Assembly: GCA_013368375.1 (NCBI GenBank) | Contig: JAACJP010000008.1 | Coordinates: forward strand, 62,001 to 126,000 | Direction: 5' to 3' | Length of the DNA stretch: 64,000 bases | Source of the DNA: Tricholomella constricta | Lineage: Eukaryota; Basidiomycota; Agaricomycetes; Agaricales; Lyophyllaceae | Shown: in pieces, positions 9,639 to 18,777 of the stretch | Layout of the letters: each line of letters starts with the position of its first letter | Position numbering within the stretch: position 1 is the stretch's first letter | Program-made: the position numbers and the translations under genes | The notes under the pieces: generated by a model | The model's input: the letters and a program-made list of their open reading frames with translations, nothing else | Databases searched by the model: none | Told to the model about the DNA's origin: nothing

Positions 9639-10628
9639 TCATAGTTTTACGAGAGCAAAGTCACTCTCATCCTTCACTGGTAACCGATACAACAGCTGTT
9701 TAGCCCATTGTATATTAACCGGAAAATTCATTTCCGTTGGCTCCGATACTTCCTCAGGCCGTGAATTTCGGTACGCTTGTCCTAGCATGCCTACATTTCT
9801 TCCTTCGTGAGCCCGCATTGACACTATTACTGCATTCCACTCTTGCGGCATCCGTGGGTCGAACATCCACTCATATTGTGGATGTGGATTTGGTCTATCC
9901 CAAAATGATCGATTACTCGTATTCGTATACGGCTCTGATTCCGTATCCTTGTCGGCCCCGCTCGTCTTACGCGCTTCATTATCGCGCTGATGTTCTTCGC
10001 ATGGCTCGTCAACCTGTGCTCGTTCGTTCGAAGGCTCTTTTTGTGCCTTCTGCTGTCGTCGTTGGGGTTTTCTCTTCTTCGGAGGTGGCTTATCCCCCTC
10101 CTTAAGAGTTTCTTGAAACTCTTCATCGGATAATAGAAGTGCTGGGTGATCCTTTGGTAGGCTGTTTATCGGCCTACCCTCATTATCAGGATCTTTGTCA
10201 TCTTCTACTGTTACTTTTAGTCATTCTCTTCGTTTCTCCAATGAGCGATGGCGTCTAGCTCGGCCATCGGTATCCTCCATTTTTACTTTAGTTGCTGGTG
10301 TAGCGACTCCATTGACAACAACTTCGTCACAGTTAAAGTCTAGCACGACATTATTTGCGCGCATAAACGGCGTGCCTATAATCACGTTGTATCGATCAAA
10401 GTTAGCAAGGTCCATGTAAACCTTGCCTTTAAACCCTGGAAGAGTGGCTTCCACCGTCGTGCCAAAATTTATTGTGGCCCGACTTCCTTTAGTCCCGAGC
10501 TGGAGGATTAATGGATCCTCCAGCGGGAACACTCGAATATCGGCCACTTGAGCGAATGACGGCGTAAGTCCGGTAGTCGTACTCCCGGAATTCCAGAGGG
10601 TCCAAGCCTCATGTCCACCTACGTTAAT
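9639..10628 (-). pseudogene. Chromovirus aspartic protease and linker
   Basis: Just upstream of residue text ADIRVFPLEDP the frame encodes a retropepsin active-site block that reads W-N-S-G-S-T. The catalytic Asp of D-S/T-G is Asn here (codon AAT at 10590-10592). The flap and second conserved block YNVIIGTPFMR follow. After the TGA at 10221-10223 the same frame continues through a charged linker (PPPKKRKPQRRQQ) to MFDPRM and then to the TGA at 9639-9641. The frame upstream is interrupted by TAA at 10629-10631. The protease would normally release Gag and Pol products, but this copy cannot be active. Confidence 0.85.
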
Positions 10629-11894
10629 TTAGGTGACAAGGCACTCCTTGTCCTTTATCGGAACTACGGGACGAACAATCTTGTCCCTACCCGTCCGCAC
10701 TTTCACTTTGCGAACTGGTGGTTTATCATTGTGTTCTTCTGACGCAATTACTTCTGTCATTGCAAACATACGCTCGATCTCATTGTCCTGAGCATAGTAT
10801 TCATTTTCGTAGACCTCCATGTCTACGAACTCATCGCCTTCGTCTTCGTTGTCCGCCTCTGTATCAGGGCGTCCATTGTCTCGTCCGCCCGGGTCCTCGG
10901 GAGACGTATCTTCATTGTCCGCCTCACTTGCTGCATCAGGTGCCGCTGTACGTGCGGGCCGTAGGAACACTCGCTGTTTCTTGGGCTGTTTGCAATCTTT
11001 TGCGAAATGCCCTAGTTTTCCACAATTAAAGCACACTTAACCCGGAGGATGGTTGTGATGATTGTGGTTTTTGGTTTGATCGTAACGCGGACGATCTCCC
11101 GTCTTCACCGCTGGTTTTTCGACGTGGGGCTTTTGCTCTCCACGTCCAGGTTGATCCTGATACGCTGGCTTGGCGTATGGCTTTTCATTAACTGCGCCAT
11201 ACACACGTCGAGGCCTGTTGAAATTGTTGTGTGGGGCGTTTACTTGCCCCCCATCTGGTTTCCGCATTTGACTCGGTTGAGTTCGCTGAGCGATTATGTT
11301 CTGCTCAAAGTAATCAGCCGTCTTCTGGGTGGCTTGGTGTGCTAAGCCCACCGCTAGGAACTCTTGGTCTGTGTTGATTTCGGGTGATAGCCCGTCGTCG
11401 AATAATGCCTTCCGCATATCGCGCGGGAGTGTTTTGAGGAATTTCTCCAAGAACATCCAATCATCCGTTCTTGCTGCCATATTCATGGCGTGATCCACAA
11501 GGTCATCATACAGACCTTGTATGCCTTTGCTCGCTGAATAGGTAACGGTGTTAAAGTCGTTACGAGCGTCCTGCATGGTTGAGGGCAACACGAACCGATC
11601 GTACAGCCCTAGGATGATGTCTTCAAACGTCCAGGACTGCTTTTCGCGGTTCACATGAATAACATGGCGATTGTACCACTTCTGAGCTTCACCATCAAGG
11701 AACTCGGATGTTATCAGAATGCGCTCTTGGTCGCGTTCTGCTCCTCCAAACTGGCTCACAGCCAGCATAACGACAAGGCTGGCTAGCCATTCTTCCAATT
11801 CGCCAAACTTGGCACTCCCACTATAAGTGCCTACGGACTTTGAGTCCGCACGACGAGATTTCATACCATCAGGAAGCGATAGGCATACAGCCAG
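10629..11894 (-). pseudogene. Chromovirus Gag: retrotransposon-gag domain and CCHC knuckle
   Basis: The capsid-like part (11864 to about 11200) has the pattern of the Retrotrans_gag family: FGELEEWLASL, FLDGEAQKWYNRH, FEDIILGLYDRFV, GIQGLYDDLVDHA. A basic His/Asn/Pro-rich stretch follows. After the in-frame TAA at 11037-11039 comes a CCHC zinc knuckle, CFNCGKLGHFAKDC, which packages RNA. An acidic linker then runs to the TAA at 10629-10631. Both stops can come from CAA by C-to-T. The Met at 11864 is probably internal, because the frame continues upstream to the TGA at 11895. Confidence 0.9.
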
Positions 11895-13298
11895 TCACTC
11901 GTGTATCAGTTGATGCAACCGTTCGTGCATCTTAGTTTTATGCTGCTCTCCGGCAGCATGTATTCTGTCCGCAATTGATTGACTCCTGTGAATCAGGTCA
12001 GGCATTGAATAGCCTCGACTTTGAGATCGAGGCTGAACATGGGCAGTGGGTTCACTTATACGAACCCGCATGTCTTGGCGGCCGTTAGCCGTCGCCGTCG
12101 TATTACGTTTTCCGACTGCCCCAGTTCCCAGTCCACCATTCGAACCTTGAGTTTGCGAGGCCCATTGCCTCGCCATCTCATCCACGGGCATATGTCCTTC
12201 AAAGACGACTCCTTGATCATCATAATTCGTGAACTTGCTCCGTGATAAATCAGCATTTCTCAAACACTGATATGCGACTTGGTTGTTCCAATCTTTCGCT
12301 AATGGAACACGGCCATCCTTTGCATCCATAGGTACTTGAATAGCTGGCATGCTTTCGTTGCCAACTGGTTGCGAGGTTGTATACTTACGTTCAGTGGGTG
12401 GGTCTAACGTAGACTCACTAACAGGGGCCCATTTGGATCCCTGTGGTTGCGCAAGATGCTCTTCACGAGTCATTCTTTTGTGTTTCGCTGCTGCGGCCCG
12501 ACGACGATAATCGTCGTCAGATTCTCCTAACTGGCGTGCTTGATGCAGCGCCGATACTGCCATGGCAGCCTCATCAAGAGGCTGGTTCGATCCAGAAGCC
12601 ACTGCTTGAGGAGTGAAGAGGTCATCCCAACGACCTTTTCCTTTGTTGAGCGGAGCTTTCTTAGGTACAGGAGTCCCAGCGATCGAACTGACTGCTGAAT
12701 TCGAAGTTCCCTTAGGGTACTTCTTCCTGTATTCCGTAACTACTACGGACAGCGCTTCCAAGTATTGGTCGGCATACTCCTGTGCGACCATTTCTCCAAC
12801 GGATTGTGCTCCGGTTGATCGTAGAACGAGCCTATCCGCTCGTTCCTCCAGTTGCCTTCGTCGATGCTCGCTAACAACATCGGTGGTGTCCCAGAATTGC
12901 TTCACTTGTAGCGCAAGCAATTCCCTTTCGCTGGCTTCTTCTTCATTGGCCTCGGGGTCGGACAAGTCGTCTTTGTCCGACTCCATCTTGACTATGCTCA
13001 GGGTGGACACCCCGAACGCTCTGCTTGATAGACGGCTGTCTGGCCATCTGCTTCCCGACGTGGGGCCAGGTCGTTGTGACCTGGCCAATTCGTTGGCCAA
13101 GCTCCCAGGCACATTGGTGCTTGCTGTCGGCCAAAGTTCCTCCGATTCTAATCCTAGTGTATTCTGCGCTGGTGGACTTTGTCCAGCGACTGATCCGACT
13201 TCCACTGGTTGCAGTGGAAGTTGTGATGGAGGATGCGCTGTGAGCGCATCCTCGAGGACCGGGGTTCGGCTCTTTCCGGATGTGGGAGTTGGTGTCAT
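11895..13298 (-). pseudogene. Chromovirus Gag N-terminal region
   Basis: This is a 467-codon frame from ATG 13298 to TGA 11895-11897. The product is hydrophilic, rich in Ser, Pro and charged residues, with an Arg/Glu-rich helical stretch (ERELLALQVKQFW ... RRQLEERADRLV). It lacks a domain I can name, but it lies directly upstream of and in frame with the Gag capsid domain (IHE*LAV...LPDGMKS), so it is the Gag N-terminus of this family. The stop is again a CGA-to-TGA type change. Confidence 0.75.
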
Positions 13299-13627
13299 CG
13301 GGTCTGGATCTCGTGGGTTCTTTTGATGATGGGTGTTCTAAATGGACTGTGGGTCTGTGTGACGTCGTGGGTACGCAGCAATAGAAAGCAAGGTAGCTTA
13401 AAAAAATGTAACGGAGTTACAGATGTTGGGGACCTTGTTGTTCACACTAGACGTAAGCTTGACAAGTCTGTCGATTGCTACGTATAGGTGTACAAGGTTG
13501 TCTATACTTATTTAATGTAATGAATTAAATAGGCAACACCAGAAGGTGTTGCCAAACAATAGTGTAATCGTCTCGATAAGATACGATTAGATAACCAATA
13601 TTAGATAAGATAGTGGGCGCCCTTACA
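13299..13627 (-). repeat. Putative leader and 5' LTR of the chromovirus
   Basis: This AT-rich non-coding stretch lies upstream of Gag. On the minus strand it would begin TGTAAGGGCGCCC at 13627, a plausible LTR start. It contains a perfect 9-bp hairpin at 13532-13553 (GGCAACACC, loop AGAA, GGTGTTGCC). No second LTR copy is present for comparison and I could not place the inner LTR end or a primer-binding site, so the call rests on position only. Confidence 0.35.
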
Positions 13628-13670
13628 CATGGTTTTGAAGATAATTTAATGATTTCTCAGGGCCTCATAA

Positions 13671-13931
13671 TTAGGTCATTATTTTTGTCGTGTTTGGCTG
13701 TCCGCAATTGTAGTATCTATTGCGCAAGGTTGAGCATTTGATATCAAATTTTGCTGCGGTTGCCGTGAAGTTGAGCTTTTCGGGAAGGGGAAGTTGCTGG
13801 AGACATGCAACGGCCGCGCTAACATTTGTTTCATAGTTAGGAGACCTTTTTTTGCAAGGAGGACTAGCTTTACGGGTCCAGCCCATGCCACGAGGAGAGC
13901 TGACGGGCACGACTCCCAGCGCTTCGCCCAA
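13671..13931 (-). pseudogene. Fragment of a transposase N-terminus with a psq-like helix-turn-helix
   Basis: The 86-residue frame reads like the DNA-binding start of pogo-type (CENP-B/DDE) transposases common in Agaricomycetes. A helical stretch YETNVSAAVACLQQL is followed by the recognition-helix pattern FTATAAKFDIKCSTLRNRY. No DDE catalytic domain follows; the frame stops at 13671. I see no terminal repeats. It is probably a decayed remnant. The family assignment rests on the helix pattern alone. Confidence 0.35.
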
Positions 13932-14091
13932 GCGAGAGCGTCGACAGTAGAAATTTTTTGTTCAGATAATAATCTGTACTTCGAAACTGAACACGAAAGT
14001 GAACCAAGAATGTGAACTCTCTGCATTTCTCTGAATGTCCAGATTATTTTTTCAAATCCACATAAAAATTATTTATGTAAGCATGTACACC

Positions 14092-14146
14092 GTGGCTTGG
14101 TTCCGTGGAGAGTCAGCTCTCTACTTTCGGAGCAGAACCAAGCCAC
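14092..14146. repeat. 12-bp inverted repeat with an inner stem
   Basis: GTGGCTTGGTTC at 14092-14103 pairs perfectly with GAACCAAGCCAC at 14135-14146. The 31-nt loop contains a further GAGAG/CTCTC stem. It lies at the truncated 5' edge of the second chromovirus. It does not fit a tRNA. Confidence 0.6.
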
Positions 14147-14165
14147 ATGGGTATCCAAATCAGGC

Positions 14166-15677
14166 AGAAGGCCCAGGCATGATCGAGAAGCAGTCTAAAA
14201 ATAAAGCCTGGGCCCGGACGACCGCTCCCTACGCTTCGGCGAGTGGGGAGAGGAAGGCGGTCTGCTCACGTTTCGTGGACGGATCTACGTCCCGAACGTC
14301 CCAGACCTCCGCCGACGCATTGTGGAGCAGCACCACGACTCCAAGGTCGCCGGTCACCCCGGTTGCTGGAAGACGCTTGAATTGGTGTCACGTAACTACT
14401 GGTGGCCCCAGGTGTCGTGTTTCATTGGGTCCTACACCCGCACCTGCGACATGTGCCTGTGCATGAAGCCATGATGCCAACTCCCTGTCGGACAGCTGCA
14501 GCCGCTCCCAATCCCTGAAGGACGATGGAACATCGTATCGGTGGACTTCATCACCGAACTCCCCGAGTCCAATGGCCACGACACGATCATGAACGTCGTG
14601 GATTCGGTCAGAAAGCGTGCGCATTTCATTGCATCGCACACGACCTGTTCGGCCTTGGGAGCCACGAACCTCTACCGTCGCCATGTCTGGAAGCTGCACG
14701 GCCTTCCCGACGCATTCGTCTCTGACCGACGTCCACAGTTTGTCGCTGAGTTCACGCGCGAACTGTACAGACTCCTGGGTATCAAGCTGTCAGCCTCGAT
14801 GGTGTACCACCCACAGACTGACGGACAGACTGAGCGCGTCAATCAGGAGCTGGAACAGTTCTTGCGGGTCTTCTGCAACGAGCGCCAGAACGACTGGGAG
14901 GATCTCCTGCCCGACGCCGAATTCAGTTACAACAACCATGTACATTTGGCGATGCAGCAGACCCCTTTCCTGCTCGACACTGGTCAGCATCCATGCATGG
15001 GCTTTGAGCCGCGCCGGGGCGCCTCCAAGAATGAGTCGGCCGATGAGTTCGTGGAGCGCATGAAGGAAGCACAGGAAGAAGCCAAGGCGGCGCTTTCGAA
15101 GGCCAAAGACGACATGGAGCGGTATTACAACCAGCGACATGCCCCAACGCCCGACTACCAGCCGGGCGACAAGGTGTACTTGGACGCGACTGACATTTCC
15201 ACGACCCGTCCATCTAAGAAATTGTCGCACCAGTACCTTGGCCCTTTCGTCGTGCAAAGGCGAGTCGGCCTGCTCGCATACCGCCTCCTGTTGCCTCAGT
15301 CCATGAAGCGCATCCACCCAGTCTTCCACGTCGTGAAGCTCATCCCCGCTGTCGCTGATCCGATTGAAGGTCGTCGGTCCGATCCCCCTCCTCCCCCCGA
15401 CATAATCGATGACGAACCCCATCACGAAGTTGAAAAGATCCTCGATAGCCGAACCTTCTGCAAGAAACTACAGTACAAAATCCTGTGGAAAGGCTACGGT
15501 TACAAAGAAGCTTCATGGGAACCTCGCAAAAATGTCACCGCCCCCGATCTGGTACGCAAGTTCCACCGCGACAACCCCGACGCTGCCCGCCACATTCGTG
15601 GCATGTTCACATTATCCCCGGCCATCTTCGCCACCGCTACCCCGCACCGAGTCGTTGCGATTCAAAAGGGGGGGTGA
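14166..15677 (+). pseudogene. Second Ty3/gypsy chromovirus: integrase and chromodomain (3' half only)
   Basis: The frame enters without a start. It carries the integrase zinc-binding block (VEQHHDSKVAGHPG ... CDMC), the catalytic core (VDFITELP, FVSDRRPQF, DGQTERVNQ) and a GPF/Y-type block (YLGPFVVQRR). Near the end is a chromodomain (VEKILDSR ... YKILWKGYGYKEASWEP). From 14541 it is open for 378 codons. Upstream, TGA at 14472-14474 and two TAA codons near 14190-14205 interrupt it, each one C-to-T away from CGA or CAA. The stop at 15675-15677 abuts the LTR. Its Gag, protease and reverse transcriptase are absent. It differs from the minus-strand element and points the other way. Confidence 0.9.
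15665..15674 (+). other. Polypurine tract of the second chromovirus
   Basis: AAAAGGGGGG lies just before the pol stop and the LTR start, where plus-strand priming of LTR elements occurs. Confidence 0.6.
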
Positions 15678-16152
15678 TGTTAGGGGAACACCCGTTCACG
15701 CCCTCCGACGCTCACCAACTGTTCCCCGACACGTGCGCTCGCTCCTGACCGATCGCGATCCCGACCCCGACGCTCTGACCCAAGCGTCGGTGTACATATT
15801 TACCTTACTCACTTCCTGTCATTCCCCTCGTTTCCCTGTTCATATTCCCGATCACCTGACATCCCGACGACGGTTACCATCAGACAGCATCCGGACCCCG
15901 CTCATCATTATCACCTGTCATGGTTATCACATGTCGTTATTATCACATGTACAGTACACTATGGAGAGCCTGCCCTCATGTATCACAACTAGTATATAGC
16001 CGGCCCCCTGGCATCTGGGAATCCTTTACACTATTCTCTTTGGATTCCCCTTTGCCAGGTAAGCCTTATTTACCTCGTTACAGTACATCAATATAACTTT
16101 GGATTCCCCTTTGCCAGTACGACTAAGCTCTGCTCTAAAGGTCGCCCTAACA
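15678..16152 (+). repeat. 3' LTR of the second chromovirus (475 bp)
   Basis: It begins TGTTAGGGGAAC directly after the pol stop and ends GTCGCCCTAACA, giving an 8-bp TGTTAGGG/CCCTAACA terminal repeat as LTRs require. A 20-bp unit, TTTGGATTCCCCTTTGCCAG, occurs twice in its 3' part (16039-16058 and 16098-16117). Confidence 0.8.
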
Positions 16153-16366
16153 GTTATTGGGGAAACGACTGAGGTATATGTCCGATCGTCCATCGATATA
16201 TATGGACGGTACTGCAACAAGGAGGAGTAACGACAGGAAGGTAAGTATGTACACCGACGCTTGGGGCAGAGCGTCAGGGTCGGGATCGCGATCAGTCGGT
16301 AGCGATCGCACGGGTCGGGGGACGGTCGGTGAGCGTCGGAGGGCGCGAAAGGGAGTTCCCCTAACA
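16153..16366 (-). repeat. Partial related LTR in opposite orientation
   Basis: On the minus strand this starts TGTTAGGGGAACTCCC at 16366. It then follows the first part of the neighbouring LTR closely (shared blocks CGCCCTCCGACGCTCACC and AAGCGTCGGTGTACATA), after which similarity fades. It ends abruptly where the plus-strand LTR ends, so it is truncated. The two LTRs face each other. Confidence 0.75.
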
Positions 16367-17460
16367 GCCTCAGGCAGCGCCGTCCATTACAAGACATGGC
16401 CAAGGCAGCACTATCCTTTTGAAGACATGGCCAACAGTTAAAATGGGATCTGCCTGGAGGTTAGGCAGTCCACAATGGAGATAATGAGCTCAATTGTTCA
16501 GCAAATCGAGCAGTGGCCAGATGAGAACGCGTATACTCGAATGTGGCGGCGCAGGATCTACGCGACAAATGAAGCACATGACGGGAAAAGTGGACTTGAC
16601 GAAATCCACATTGTGAGAAACTTTTTCAATTTCTTTGTCCAGATTCCAAACGACACTTCTGAATCTGGTGTTCACATTTGCCTGGCAAGTCCAGTTTATT
16701 CGGTCCAGTTAATTTTCTGAACATTTAATTTCTACTGTCTAAGTTCTGGTCCAAGCGGGGTTCAAACCATTGTCACGCAAAATCACGCTTGTCTTTCACC
16801 AATCTCACTGATCATGTCCTTGGGTCAGTTCAATTCCCTCTCAGACCAATCAGCTTAGGCCAGCATCATGATTTACTCATTCTTCAAATCTTGGAATGAA
16901 ACTGGGAGGAACACTGCAGTTGCTGTCGTACAATCTCATGTTTTCATAATTTTCAATTTTGGTGTACACAAATGTTTGAGTCCGTCATTCCTTCCACAAA
17001 GCAGATTATGTACATCCGAGGGCTGGGTATCATGGAATAGATGTTTATGTAGCTAAGTTTTAAGTCTCATGTCCTCACATTGTTTGAGGAAGGTGCTATG
17101 GACGAAACCAATGCGCAAATTCAAAGCGACAAAGTGAACACCCTAACAAAGTGACCACCAGCGATAGTAGTGGCGCGGAATGCCCAAGGGCGCGCAGGTG
17201 AGTGTTTGAAGAAAGCCTTCAAAAGTAATAAGGACAAGCAGAACCTGTCCCAAAAGGGCAACACGCCGCCGCGTCCGAGTCGCGTCAGTCATTCAAAGCA
17301 GAACATTCAACTCGCCTGCTCTTACAGACTTACTGCATTCAACGTTGCGCAGCAGACAGTCAGGTTGAAGTTCAACAACGGGAATTAGGGTCGCGGTACT
17401 TGGCCCCTAATGATCGATATATCCGGAACAAGCATGGTATTAAGTGAAGGTTAACTGACG
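16367..17460. other. Intergenic stretch, no gene recognised
   Basis: Only short frames without recognisable domains occur here (for example 16475-16720). I see no repeats with clear ends. Confidence 0.5.
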
Positions 17461-17470
17461 TAGATATAAA
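17461..17470 (+). promoter_or_regulatory. TATA box of heme oxygenase copy 1
   Basis: TAGATATAAA lies about 60 bp before the ATG. The same ten bases precede the second heme oxygenase gene (61090-61099, minus strand), which supports a conserved core promoter. Confidence 0.55.
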
Positions 17471-17521
17471 AGCCGTCCTTTATCTGCTTTCTGCAAGAGA
17501 TTCTGTGTCCTTATTACCACC

Positions 17522-18602
17522 ATGACTTCGCTCGATCTCTCCCTCCCCCTCGCCACTCTCCTGCGGGAAAGCACACATGAAGTACACATTGTGGTAGAAA
17601 GGAGTCCGGGCGCCATGGCCATACTACGAGGGCAATTACGGAGGGAGGAGTACGTCAGATATCTAATAATGCTCTGGCACATATACGAGTAGGTCCTTTC
17701 TGTATGGCCCTGCAAAGACAGAGTCTAACTCCTTTTCACAGTGCCTTTGAGCAAGCCCTCGACCGTCACGCCAGACACCCCGTCCTCGCACCGACCTACA
17801 ACCCGACGCTACTCGCACGCGCACCCGCCCTAGCAGCTGACATATCGTTCCTGCTCCAAGTTCCGGAGGCCTCGTGGAAGTCTCATCCTGCACACGCCCA
17901 GTTGCTTCAATCCACTCCACCGGCACTAGCCACGTACGTCCACCGGATACATGAGCTTGCAGACTCTGCAGACCCAACGCCACTCCTTGCGCATTCCTAT
18001 GTGCGATATCTGGGGGACCTGAGCGGCGGACAAATTATTCGGCGGACACTGAGGAAGGCGTATGGGTTGGATCAGGGACTGTCGTTTTATGACTTCAAGG
18101 AGCTTCAGTCGGCGAAGCTGGCGAACCAGGGTGAGAAGAAGCGCATTAAGGAATGGTTCAGAGAGGGCTTAAATACGGCGGGTGAATTAAGCGTCGACGT
18201 GAAAGGTATGCAACTGCTTTCGATAACTATCACCGGCAGCGGCTGACCTCGCTCACTTAGCTGCCGTTATCAAAGAAGCGGACCTGGCATTCGACCTCAA
18301 CGCCAGGCTCTTTATGTGCATTGACGTTGAATCTCCAAGCCAAGATACTGAAGGGGTCATTGAGAATTCAGAGAAACACCAGATCCTCATAGAAGAAACA
18401 TCGCGATCAAACTACGAGAGATTGCCCCTATCCCAAGTTGCTGCAGTCATAGTGGTTGGTAGGTTCATGTTCCTTGTGTATTCATTTTGTTGTTTCAACT
18501 AATCTATAACCTCTAGTCTGCTTGGTTCATTTAATTATAGTCGTTGGCGATTTAACAGGAGAAAAGAGGGGCGAGCCCTGGGGCAGTGGTACTCAAGCCT
18601 AG
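17522..18602 (+). CDS. Heme oxygenase, copy 1
   Basis: Heme oxygenases open heme to biliverdin, iron and CO. Predicted exons are 17522-17688, 17742-18205, 18261-18458 and 18559-18602, all with GT-AG introns at the same places and phases as in copy 2. The proximal-His region LRESTHEVH is near residue 20. The distal-helix signature YLGDLSGGQ is present, as are PTYNPTLLAR and the family-typical YGLDQGLSFY. The C-terminus is variable and may be a membrane-anchor region; its last exon (GEKRGEPWG then stop) bears no resemblance to that of copy 2. That could mean decay of the tail or a mispredicted last intron. Iron or CO metabolism is the likely role. Confidence 0.85.
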
Positions 18603-18777
18603 TCTCATGAGCGGATTGATCGATATCTTTGTTTTTTCCATTTCGTTTTTGGCTACATCGACTACCTGATTGACATGCCTTGCATCATTGCAATATCCAG
18701 TCTACTAATCGACCAATCGTACATCTTCGTCCAGCATCGCGTGGTGCCCCATCACAGACGCGGGGGTTCCAGCACTC

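Larger units (their letters stand above)
570..13627 (-). mobile_element. Decayed Ty3/gypsy chromovirus, interrupted by a LINE and a MITE
   Basis: On the minus strand the order is Gag, CCHC zinc knuckle, protease, reverse transcriptase, RNase H, integrase, chromodomain. This is the layout of fungal chromoviruses with a single Gag-Pol frame. Ignoring the two nested insertions (815-5967 and 7236-7821), one frame can be followed end to end, broken only by stops at 11895, 11037, 10629, 10221, 9639, 8241 and 7959. The right boundary at 13627 is a guess from a TGTAAGGGCGCCC-type LTR start. I found no matching 3' LTR left of 570, so that end is missing, rearranged or outside the window. Confidence 0.85.

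Noticed and set aside
14925..15213. Minus-strand frames across the second chromovirus
   Set aside because: They are antisense shadows of the integrase and chromodomain frame.
15409..15999. 196-residue plus-strand frame across the pol end and LTR
   Set aside because: It is out of frame with pol and reads LTR sequence; it exists only because the LTR is GC-rich and stop-poor.
16026..16403. 125-residue minus-strand frame
   Set aside because: It lies on the two opposed LTRs and has no protein features.
16740..16800. B-box-like GGGTTCAAACC suggestive of a tRNA gene
   Set aside because: No A box and no cloverleaf could be drawn around it.
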